Below are positions 36,905 through 47,165 of a DNA stretch of 64,000 bases, in pieces. The stretch is from Moringa oleifera (taxonomy: Eukaryota; Streptophyta; Magnoliopsida; Brassicales; Moringaceae): positions 2,152,001 through 2,216,000 of the forward strand of contig JAJFZO010000028.1 of assembly GCA_021397835.1 (NCBI GenBank). The letters run 5' to 3'. The translations under genes were made by a program, and so were the position numbers. Every line of letters starts with the position of its first letter. Position 1 is the first letter of the stretch. The notes beneath the pieces are model-generated. The model saw only the letters and a list, made by a program, of their open reading frames with translations. It was not told the origin of the DNA and ran no database searches.

Positions 36905-38007
36905 ATTTTTTCCTAAAGAAAAGCCAGATCAAGAAAAAATTCTTTTTTTTTTTTGAACTTTTTTAAAAAATAAAAAAACAAAGAGTCGTCGCCAATCTTT
37001 TTTATGGTGTGATTGCCTACAAGTTTTGATTGAATTTTTTTTTCTTTTAGAAAAGAAAAAATGAACTCCATTTGAAAATAGGTATTGGTCCTATTTCACT
37101 AGAGGATCTAGGATCGAGAATCAGTTACCTATAGGGATGGATTAGTACCCTTATAAGTGTCTAAGAATTTGTACCACTTTAAATAGGGTGTTGTTGTGAC
37201 TTTGCATTAATTTGATATTAATCATAAAGTATAATAAATAAGTGTAATATATATATAGTATATGCAAATAAGGTGAGATTAGATTTTAGCTTGATATCAA
37301 AGTTTCTAAAGGAAACCACATTAAACTTAATTAAAATGTAAGAAATCTCAAAATAAATTTATTATGCAAATTTATGAAAGAATTTCAGTTTAGTTAATAC
37401 TAGATCTTCAATTTTGAAAAAACAAATATGTTTTAATTTAAAGATCAGATATGAACTTTATCAAATTCCTTTCTCTGAAATAATTTTAGAAAAACATGAG
37501 ATGCACCAAGAAATTTAAAATATTAAATATAACAAACAATAAAAAATGAATAAAAGAAAACATTTTTTTATTCATTTATGTGAAATAGATATAAGATGAG
37601 TGATAACTTCAGGACAATTTTTTCTACTAAACAACCAATGAAAACTCTAAGTAAATCTTCGTACAAAGGATTTGAAAGGATATAGAGATCTCAAAATATT
37701 AAGACTCTTTTGAGAAAAAGAATGTATAGAAATTCTAGAATGAGAAAGAAAGAGATGCGTTTGAATACAAAGATGTAGAGTTTCAAAATACAAAGACACC
37801 CTCATTTTCATTGAAAATTTGTTTATCTATAAAATAAAAATGGGGGCAAAGCTCGCCAAAAATTTGAAAGTTCATTACAAGAGAGAAGGGATCATAGTGC
37901 CAGATAGTCAGTTTTAATTAAAATGTGCGCTTTATGCATACTTCACCAAGATCCTCCCACTAGCTTTTCAAGTCTTTCCTTTTTCAACAACTGTATGCTT
38001 GAAATCT
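36905..38007. other. No gene; possible decayed retroelement-type sequence
   Basis: The segment around 36980-37150 (AAAGAGTCGTCGCCAATC, TGGTGTGATTG, GGATCTAGGATCGAGAATC) resembles a non-coding repeat I recall from several plant genomes, possibly part of a retroelement, but I see no LTR pair, primer site or pol domain. The rest is AT-rich spacer. Confidence 0.3.
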
Positions 38008-38815
38008 GATGTGAGAATGAGATCAATTACATCAAAGTGAAGCCAACTTCTCAAATCTTCTTCCATCAGCTATACAACTAAAGTTCGATGTGGTGACAGC
38101 ATCTGGAACACGATGTGATATTGGGTTGAAACAACTATAATTCAACCTAATGTAAGATGAAAATTTATTGTTGTTTGAAGTTAAATTGATTTAATGTAAG
38201 AACTAAGTCAATCACATTAAAATCAAATTGGTTTTGATGTGAGAAAGGAATCAATCACATCTAATATATAAATTAAATTGATCTAATGTGAAAACTGAGT
38301 TGGTTACATTAGGATCAAGTTATTTTTGATACAAGAGTTGAATCGATCACATCAAGACTTAAATTAATCTAATGTAAGAACTGAGTCGATCATATTAAAA
38401 TTAAATTGGTTTTAATGTGAGATAAGAATTAGTCACATTTGGTATATAAATTAAATTAATTTAATATGGAAATTGAGTCAATCAAATTGAGATCAAATTG
38501 ACTTGGAAGTGAGATAAGAACCAATCACATCTAGTATGTAAATTAAATTGATCTAATGTAATAATTGAGATATAGTCACATTGGGATCAAATTGGTTTTA
38601 ATGTTAGATAGAAATCAATAACATCTGGTATATAAATTAAATTGATTTAACATAAGAACTGAGTCGATGACATTGAAATCAAATCAATTTTAATATAAGA
38701 AAAGAATCCACCTCATCTTATATGAGACTAGTGATGAAATTTAATGTGAGACTAAAGTTAATCACAACTGGATGTATGTAGTTCAATGTGAGATCCCTGG
38801 TAATCACATCGAGAA
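38008..38815. repeat. Dimeric 92-bp minisatellite
   Basis: Units beginning TTAAATTGAT(C/T)TAATGTAAG recur at about 38181, 38273, 38359, 38451, 38543 and 38637, giving spacings of 92, 86, 92, 92 and 94. Each unit is made of two related half-units carrying AATGTGAGA...AATCAATCACAT, so the array is a dimer of a motif of about 45 bp. Single half-units continue outward on both sides (from about 38008 and to about 38815). Confidence 0.85.
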
Positions 38816-38861
38816 TTACATTATTCTTGTAACCCGAAATAAGATAGAAGTTCACAACATC

Positions 38862-41800
38862 GAGAAGTGAGTTGTGAAAATAAAAAATTATAAAAATAAG
38901 TATGTTTTTTTCCTCTAAAAGATCACTTACCCAAAGCAAATATGACATAATTACAAGTGATTTTGCAATAAAAATCAAGTAAAACAAAAAAAATTTGAAG
39001 ATGTTATATCAATTTGAGAAATAAGTGGTTGTAAAGAAAGAATATAATTTTAGGATTTGTAGTTTAGAATGTTTAAAAAAAGGTGGGCATTTATGATTTA
39101 TAAAGGAGGTTTTAGTCATCTTTGACTTAAGAACTTTTAGGTAAAGCTTTCAAGCTTAACATTTTGATAACTTTAGTATTTGATTCTCATAGAAATTGAT
39201 GACTAAAGTTTCAAACAAGCTTTTCATTTTTTATTCTTGCTAAAGTCAATTATAAAAATTTTCATTTTTTACATTTTGTTCTAGCAACCAATAACAAAAA
39301 TGAAGGTAACACAAACATTAATTGATAGCTCTCTTTAAAACTATCGATTAATATGTTTCATTATATCTACAATGATATCAATTGATAGTTATCTTTATAA
39401 TTATCAGCTAAAGTAATTATTATTTCATGTTTTTCAGTGATATATAAATTTTTTTTTACATAATTGTCAATTGATTTGGCTATTATTTCTTTGTTTTTTC
39501 CTTTTTAGTGACAACAATTTTTTTTTGACTTTAAGCTTATGTACATTAATGCCAAAAAATAAAAAAAACTTCTTAGGAGCTTTAAAGTGTACCGATATTA
39601 CTCACATTGATTATACTCAAACTCTATTTTGGCAAAGCAAGTATTATTATGAGCTCTTAACTATAAAATCATAAAGAGAAAAACTTATGATGACAAGTAC
39701 TTACCTGTATGAGGTAACCTTTTGTGTAAAGAAAATTTTGTTTTTTTGGAAGATAAATTACACTTATGTATAAATAGTTTATCAATAGTTTTGAAACAGT
39801 TTGAAAGTTGTGAAACTTTACTGTATTCTAAAACATAACACATTATCATCGAAATTATTCACTATATTATTTGCTTATACATTACAAAAAAATTAATAGA
39901 CTGCAAACCATCAATAAAAAATTAAAATCTATTAGTATAAGTCAAACTGACAAACAAAAACTTATATTGACAGATAATTTGATCGCAAGTATAATCCCTA
40001 TCTTTATAAACCTTTATTGAAGGATTTTTACATCCCTGAGTATATATAATAGGTGTTTACTAATAGATTTCTTATTCGTCAACATATATTCAAAGCTTTT
40101 GCCAACAAATATACCATCCATCATATTCAAGCATGAATGTTGTCTACATTATAAAGTTGAGGACTTCCACCTCCCAAGTTTTGCCTATGATAAAATGTAT
40201 AGCAATATGATAAGCATGGATCATAATACAACCTCTAACAATCAGTGATTAAGACTTTCCTAGTGCATTATGTAAAGGCTTTGGGCTGTCTTTATGAGCC
40301 ACCAAAGAGAACAATCTAGAATTTGTTAACAAATCGTTATGACTATTAACAGAACCAAAACAAAGTTATTTTGTTTAAAGTTTGTAGGCCATGCCCCTTC
40401 TGAGTTTCAAATCTTTTCTAAGAGTTTCTTTGTGCTTTCAGATTTAAACCCTCCAAAAAATAGTATAGTATAAGGCTTCTAATTAAATAATGTGAAATGT
40501 TTCAAAAAATGCAACTTAAAACGGAGAATGAAAGTTTAAAAGAGAGAGAATGAGATAAATTAAGGGTCAAGAAGCAAATGTTAAGTAAATAGCTGATTCA
40601 AACCACAGTAGACACTGAATCGATTAGGAAAACTATTAGAAAGATGATCCAATTCTTCTTGAAAAAATATTACAGTAACAAGTCAGTCCACTGCCATCAA
40701 CCTGTAGTCTTGTCATTGTTTTAATAAGTTAGATTATCAAACATGTCTGATCTCTTAATCTATCAATAGAAATAAAACAACCATCCACATAATGAACACT
40801 TCAATAAACAAATTCAAGTACCATGTGACACGAAGCAGGAATATTATCAAGATTAGATTTTTGCATGTCAAAAATACCAAATATTAGGAGAATTTATTAC
40901 TGCATGCAATCTCTCATGCAAACAGCACCTGAAACTAAATTTTTGCTTTCTTACTCAAAATAAATACAAAAGTTATTGTTTCCCTCTTTTTGATTTTAAC
41001 AGAAAATGTAGCTAAAAAAGATATTATCAACTTTCCTCTTTATGAATTTAGACTTGACTGCAATTATATTTTCCCATAAATATATTTGAGTAATATATTA
41101 AGTCAAGCCAATAAGAATTTAAGAAATGCCAGACATGAAAATAGACTAAAGAGACTTGTTTTAAGCATGCCTTAAGGCACCAAGGAAAGGTAATTTACAT
41201 CTTAACTCCTTTTGCAAGTAAACATATGGTATAAAATTCTTAGGATCTGGAAAGAAATGCATTTATGAGAAATGATATCAATATAATGATAAAAGGACAT
41301 TCTATATGAATTGTATTTCTATATCTAGTCATCCATACAAATTTAGGTCTTTAAAATTAGTGTCGCTGAATAAATCTTAGACCCCTTAAGAGCTTTAAAA
41401 CAAAGTGTGGGCCCTAGTTTTCTAACTCACCTTCATAGTTTCTTATGGATGATTAATTTACCAATAACTAACCATTTTTTAGTCAATAAAACAGAACTAA
41501 AATTTTTAAGTTTTTTAACAATGGTATCCAAATGCTTCATTATTTGTTACAAAAATTAACCAAAAAAAAAAATATTTGAGAGACTGTTTACCATTTTCAA
41601 CCCCTGAGACATTCGTGACTGAATATTAGAAAGCTAATAATTGCCACAACAATCATATGTTTAACATCACCAAAAAAACAAGTGTCAACGCTACACAAAA
41701 ATAACGATATCTGAAATATATGTTTTTTCTAGGTTATATATCCAGGAAATTTTCATTGTCATTTCGAGTGAATCTACAACTAGGTTGGGCTGCAGTTTCC

Positions 41801-44031
41801 TTCCAAACCAAAAGGTGTCATCAACAAAAAATTGGAACTTCTTAATTAAGGTAAATACAATAAAGTCCATAAAATAACAAAGACTTAAGACTGCTTTAAT
41901 TTAAATGAACATGCTTACAAGGTAAATAAAAGACTTCAAATAGCCTTAATTGTAGAAAAAAAAAAGAAGGCTTGTAATAGATTGACAGGCAATATGAAAG
42001 TATAGTCATTTCATGAACAGAGAATTACAAATTTCAAACTTTCAACTATAAGGACATATATATATTATTTCTCACCTTGGTTTAATTAAACAGTTCATAC
42101 AGAGGGAGCAAGGATTAACCTCACTAGGAGACTATTTGGGTCCTTCAAGTGTTTTGTTCAAATCCTTGCATAACCTGGCTGTAATGATCCATCTTTGAGA
42201 TTTGGGAAGTACTTTCTAATCTCTAAGTGAAATCTTTCACCACCAAGTTGAGTTTCTCAAGAAGTGTCATAAATCTTTCTCTTTGTTATGACAGCATTAG
42301 TTACATCAGCTTTACAAAATATCGCAAAGAAAATAAATCAATATCCTTGTATATTTAAAATGTACAAAGCAAAAGCGGGAAAGCAAACAAACAAGAAGAA
42401 AAATAAGGTCACCATAATAGGTATTCAATAAAACTTGATTGCTTGAGGAATGACCATTCTTAGGGCTTCCCCCACCCTTACGTGCACCACCTATTCCTTT
42501 TAAGAGTCAACAAGCATTTTCAAACTTGTTGTCCAAGTTATAAATGGGACAAGATGTATTGTACCATAGGTAAATAACTTTGTCTACTTCAGGGTATCAC
42601 ATACATTGCCACCAATATACCATCTTTACCTATACTATGTGTTCAGACATTCAAACTTTGGTAAAAACAGGACTAATTGCTGCAAAAAGTAATACCTCTT
42701 TTATATAATCACCAAGTTATAACTTTTTCACCCAACTCTTCAACATATAAGAACACCAAAGTCATTATAATTGCTATAAACTCTACCCATAGAAAATGAT
42801 TACTCTTGTTTGTTAGTTTTTTATAGCAAAGTGCTTCTATTAGTAAGCACAATCATGACAAGACTTGTGGTATTTAACAAGTACAAGCACCTGACATGAA
42901 CATTGCTTACGGTGGCACCGGTGTGTTTGATACCTAGGTTCTGGACTCGAACATGACCACCCAATTTGATTTCTTTATTTATTTATAAGAACTATCACTT
43001 CAAATTGTATTTTCTTTTCAGCTATTTACCTATAAGAACTGAATAGCAAATTTTGCACATATTATTCTCATTAACATAAAGAATAGTGGACTCAAAACTC
43101 AAAGTAGTTGTAATCTTTTGCTATGTAATGAAAGCCAGAAGTTTAACATTACTAGGATGAGTTCTCGATATCATTTACCTTATCTGTGCATTACTATGCA
43201 GCAAGATTTCATATCAAAGCTAACTAGTGACCATAGATATTAATTACCCAAGAATCAGAATGTTTCCAAAAATCAAAACGGATGACTATAGTCATTAATT
43301 ATGTTAATATAAAAATATCCTTTTTGCTTCGACTGAAACAAGAATCAATAGCGCTTCCTAAATATACTATAAGTATGTAGACACTAAAGTTTTCTAGAGA
43401 ATCCCCTACTTTAGCCACTTGCACAAAAAGCATGATAGAGCTCAAACTGATTTCAAAACCCTAACACCATAGTTAACTAAGCATAATAATTAGATCAAGG
43501 GGATTAACGACAATTTTAATAGAGGAAAGGTGGTTGCGAAGTTAGTCCAACCAACGACGTCACCTTCCCATTTAAGGACGCAATTATGGATGACACCCGT
43601 ATAAGGCCCTCCGCCAATAACATTGAACTTGAGACTCTCGCCTACTATAGCTCTTTTAAAGCATTTTATCTATAAGAGCTAAATCAAGATGATCAGAAAC
43701 TAAGCAAAAGAGAGGCCAATAGAATAGAAAAGGAAAGTAGCTCATGTTTATTTCATGCAATTCTCTTCAAGTACAACTACAAAAGAGACTGGTTAGGATT
43801 CCTGCAGAGAGCATATAATAGAGGAAGGTTATACGAGAAGCTAAAAATTAAATAAAATCCATGAAGGAAGACGAAGGTCAAAGTTCAATGAAAGGCTTTC
43901 GAAATTTCTTCTCTCAAAGATGTTGTTTGAGATGAATGGTATTTTAAGGGTGAAGGCGGTCTATTGTCGAGGCAAATGAAAATGAAAGTTAAGAGGATTG
44001 GGATTTTATGGTAATAGTGTGAACTGGCACT
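38862..44031 (+). repeat. Duplicated block C2
   Basis: Direct copy of block C1, starting at GAGAAGTGAGTTGTGAAAAT and ending near GGCACT. It joins sequence homologous to 29659 directly to sequence homologous to 30867 at about 40130, so it lacks the cytochrome b5 reductase exon. It has about 100 extra bases near 40365-40470. It directly abuts the minisatellite on its left. Confidence 0.88.
43517..43745 (-). pseudogene. Strictosidine synthase-like first-exon relic, copy 2
   Basis: Minus-strand counterpart of the relic at 34.2-34.4 kb. It begins MSYFPFLFYWPLFCLVSDHL (signal-like) and, after a frame change, reads VGESLKFNVIGGGPYTGVI, NCVLKWEGDVVGWTNFATTF. The conserved ILKW-type Trp is kept here, unlike in copy 1, but the GEGPY motif is GGGPY and the junction with the signal-like part is out of frame with a TAA. 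No downstream propeller exons are seen. It belongs to duplicated block C2. Confidence 0.72.
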
Positions 44032-44669
44032 AGGGTGTTTTGTTAAACTAGGGAGGGGAAGCATTTGCGACCCACTAGGATTTGAACCTTAAAGCTTTGA
44101 TAGCTCACATCCATGTATTAGATGAGAGATGGGTAGGATGAAAATAAATAATTGATGAGTTTCATGATGGTACCACTTGCCTGTGATATGCAACATGTGG
44201 AGATGATGGAGAGCCATCATATTACTCTCAAAAACATAATGCATTTTCTTAAACAAAATTCATTCGCTATCCATTAGACATAAAGACACGATGGCTAAGG
44301 TTAGTAAGATGCATGCCCTTATGATGTTTTAGCTTTAGCTTAAAAATTCTTTAAATTAAAATACTAATGTTTTTAAAATGCAAGCTCAATTTACCGTACG
44401 CAAGAATGCAGTCAAAGGGGAGGTTGATGATGACCTTCATTGAGAATATCAAAGCTAGCCTCAAGAAGGTATTAATATGAGGCTTGAGGCTATAGTGTAG
44501 AAAATTTAAAAAGGTTGTGCAACTCGTGGTGGTATGGATTAAATCAAACTATTGGTTAGCGCCTATCGTTGAAGGCAATGCTAGTATGGATGCTTTAATA
44601 GTATCTCATAAAACAGATAATTATTTACCTTAATTGTAGTATGGAGGTGGTGAGGCAACGATGATCAAC
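44032..44669. other. No gene seen
   Basis: Mixed-composition spacer between block C2 and the short-repeat tract. I could read no exon, RNA gene or repeat in it. Confidence 0.4.
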
Positions 44670-45061
44670 AATCTTCTTACAATATAATACATGATCATAA
44701 TTTAATAACACATGACTTTCTTCCAACAATGCATGATCTTTGTATGATTATACAACTGTAATATAGCCATAAACAAAGATAACACACGATTGTGTCACAA
44801 ACAAATATGATTTAGATCACATAGTCCATATACAATAATGCACACTCCAAGTATAATGATATACAATTGTATTACAAAAAATATATAACCTTAATTTGAT
44901 AATACATGATGAATATACAATAAAATACTTTAAGTATAATAATACACAATCGTAATACAAATACTACAAAATCTTAGTTTAATAACATATATGATCAATA
45001 TATAATAACACATAATCAATAGGCAAATAATACATGATGATAGTGAAAAAGAATATACAAT
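44670..45061. repeat. Irregular AATAACACATGAT repeat tract
   Basis: Variants of TAATAACACATGAT, TAATACATGATG, TATACAATAAT and TCGTAATACAAAT recur about a dozen times without a strict period. The CACTA element at 45065 is inserted at its right edge. Confidence 0.6.
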
Positions 45062-45064
45062 ACT
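45062..45064. other. Left target-site duplication (ACT)
   Basis: The three bases ACT precede the element terminus and are repeated exactly at 50034-50036. A 3-bp duplication is the CACTA superfamily standard. Confidence 0.9.
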
Positions 45065-45087
45065 CACTATAAGAAAAACTATTTTTA

Positions 45088-45332
45088 ATGACGGTATTTT
45101 ATGACGGTCTTTTATGAACGTCATTAAAAAATTAAATACATGACGGTTTGGAAAGACTGTCATAAAAAACATAGTATACATGACGGTTCTGAGAGACCGT
45201 CATAAAAAACGTAATATACATGACGGTTCTGAGAGACCGTCATAAAAAACATAGTATACATGACGGTTCTGAGGGACCATCATAAAAAAAACATAGTATA
45301 CATGACGGTTCTGAGAGACCGTCATAAAAAAT
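45088..45332. repeat. 5' subterminal hairpin repeats (40-bp units)
   Basis: Five consecutive units start at 45141, 45181, 45221, 45261 and 45303 (40, 40, 40 and 42 bp apart). Each contains TGACGGTTCTGAGAGACCGT followed by CA, an inverted repeat with 7-bp arms, plus an AT-rich linker. Earlier, looser copies lie from 45088. Such arrays are the presumed binding sites of the CACTA DNA-binding protein. Confidence 0.92.
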
Positions 45333-45356
45333 TTGTAATAAAAAAAATGTTCGTGA

Positions 45357-45420
45357 TGAAGACTCAAACCTGATCTCTCTTGAAGAAATTGATAAATGTC
45401 ATTACCATCTAACCAAAGCA
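45357..45420 (-). other. tRNA-like module 1
   Basis: On the minus strand a TTGGTTAGATGG string (A-box-like) is followed 34 bases later by GGTTTGAGTCT (B-box-like). The spacing is tRNA-like, but no complete cloverleaf or clear anticodon stem is visible. It is the most diverged of three modules. Confidence 0.6.
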
Positions 45421-45486
45421 AAACATGTGACATATTTTGGATAGATTAATATTTAATTTAAATTCCTGATTGAAAATGCCAACGAG

Positions 45487-45542
45487 GAGACTCGAACCCG
45501 GGCCATACTGAACCTTATTTCCGGCTTACAACCATTTGCTCC
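45487..45542 (-). other. tRNA-like module 2
   Basis: The minus strand carries AGCAAATGGTTG (A-box-like) and GGGTTCGAGTCTCC (B-box) about 29 bases apart. The B-box start lies about 130 bp from those of modules 1 and 3. Confidence 0.65.
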
Positions 45543-45607
45543 CCCCTTCGATTTTGACCTACTTTGTTGTTTTTCAGTAAAAGATATTTTCGAATTATTT
45601 TGAGAAT

Positions 45608-45687
45608 GACGCCTGCAGGCGGATTCGAACCCAGGCTCCCTCAGTCAATGTTACGACACTTTACCACTTGGTCAACTGCACGATTAC
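45608..45687 (-). other. tRNA-like module 3
   Basis: The minus strand reads TTGACCAAGTGGTAAAG, close to the Ser/Leu-type tRNA A box, then a perfect B box GGGTTCGAATCC about 32 bases on. The sequence just outside the B box (GCCTGCAGGCG) could pair with itself. This is the best of the three modules, but acceptor-stem pairing is not convincing. Confidence 0.68.
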
Positions 45688-47165
45688 GTAATGACCTTGA
45701 CAGTAATAAGATTTAAATAGTACGCAGAATGTTCTGTAAATATCCAGAAAGCTCTTTACCCACGCATTGGCGTGGTGTTCTTCCTTCTCCCCCAAAATAC
45801 CCAAAAATTTCAGAGATTTCTCTCTTTCAACACCCTATAATCGATGGAAAACTTCCTTCCTTCAAGAAATTTTATGAAGTAAACTTCGTGCACAGTTGGA
45901 TGATACCATTAAAGCAAAAAAATGGAATGTAAAACTTATCAAATCTTCATCTCACATTGTTAGAGAGAGAAATTTTTTTTGTTGATTCTTCCAATTTCTT
46001 ACTTAGTTTTGTTCGAAAATTTTCTTCTCTTGGCATTATGCATTTTCGGATGATACCCATGTTTGTTATCCTTGTGATACTGAAAATTGTAAGTAAATGA
46101 AGTGAGAAATGAAGTGAGAAATGAAGGGATCCGAAACTGTAAGCCATGGATGGGGCTGCCAAGTTTCTCCTATTGGCATAACAAAGCCACACCCAAGTGT
46201 GTACCGTGCATCTATTTGTGAAAAATTAAAACCTAACAGAAAGATTAACTCTTTTTCTTTCTCTCTATGTACAGCCTTAGGTACTGCCTTCACAGGCTGC
46301 ATTTTCTCATCCCGGCAGGAAAGCTTGTCGTCAAAGCATGCTTGCTTATTCTTGGACTAGAATTTTAGATTATAAATGTTAGTTGGCTGGCAATTCGGGC
46401 ACTTAATTTTTTCTTATCTAAGATGTCTTGGAATGTGTTGTTCAAAGCTATCATCCATATTTATGTGTTGATAATTGAATCCTAGTTTGATAATTGAATC
46501 CTACCGGGCTGGTCAAGTTTGCTCTTTTTGGAGAATCATCACACATGTAAGCTTGGAAAAGGAGCTGTCACTTGACTAACCCCACCATATGGAAGACAAA
46601 AGCACCAATATTCTATCATTTTGCTGCATATGGGTGTCATAATATAGGACTATTATTTAGTACATGAATTAAATCCTTGACAGAAATCAATAATAAAGAA
46701 TAATCATTGAGAGAAAAAGTTTATTGATACTCCGACACTTCAATTAAAGTGTAATTTTTTTAGTATTTTTTTGTATTAGTAATAAAGGTTTTTTTTCTCA
46801 CAGATGCTATGGTTCATTATGCAGGATAATTGTTGTGATAGTCAATTGCTCATTGGAAAGAAGGGAAAGCTTGTTACATATTAATAGGACTCGAAAGAAA
46901 AGTCAAAATCCTTCAGATAGAAGCCATTACTTTTTTGTACAGATAACATCATTCCAGGTTGGTAAATTCTTAGTAATCTACTAATGTACCATGTGTTTCG
47001 AAGAAATAGTCTTCGCTTTGCCTGAGGCCTTTCAGTCTAGTGGGCACCTTGTTTTTTAATCTTATTTTTTCAATAACATTACTTTACATGATACGTATTA
47101 CATACATAATAAACATGCAGAATAAGTGGGTGTTTTTTTTTTTATTTGTCATCATAGGATAAAAT
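45688..47165 (+). promoter_or_regulatory. Leader region upstream of the transposase
   Basis: About 1.5 kb separates the tRNA-like modules from the transposase start. It has no supported ORF (the small ORFs at 45729 and 46121 resemble no protein I know). It ends in a T-rich tract and TCATCATAG just before the start codon context AAAATATGG, which looks like a 3' splice site of a 5'-leader intron. Promoter elements could not be identified with confidence. Confidence 0.35.

Noticed and set aside
36905..37200. LTR retrotransposon
   Set aside because: Sequence looks familiar as a plant repeat, but there is no LTR pair, primer binding site, polypurine tract or pol domain in the surrounding 2 kb.
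38181..38735. CRISPR-like array
   Set aside because: The repeats are imperfect, contiguous and dimeric with no unique spacers, and the genome is plant.
45200..45433. Minus-strand ORF of 77 residues with repeated NRHVYYVF-type peptide
   Set aside because: It is the translation of the 40-bp hairpin repeats and tRNA-like module 1 of the CACTA element, not a protein gene.
45608..45687. A functional tRNA gene in the CACTA element
   Set aside because: A and B boxes are present, but I could not pair a full acceptor stem or place an anticodon loop, so I call it tRNA-like only.
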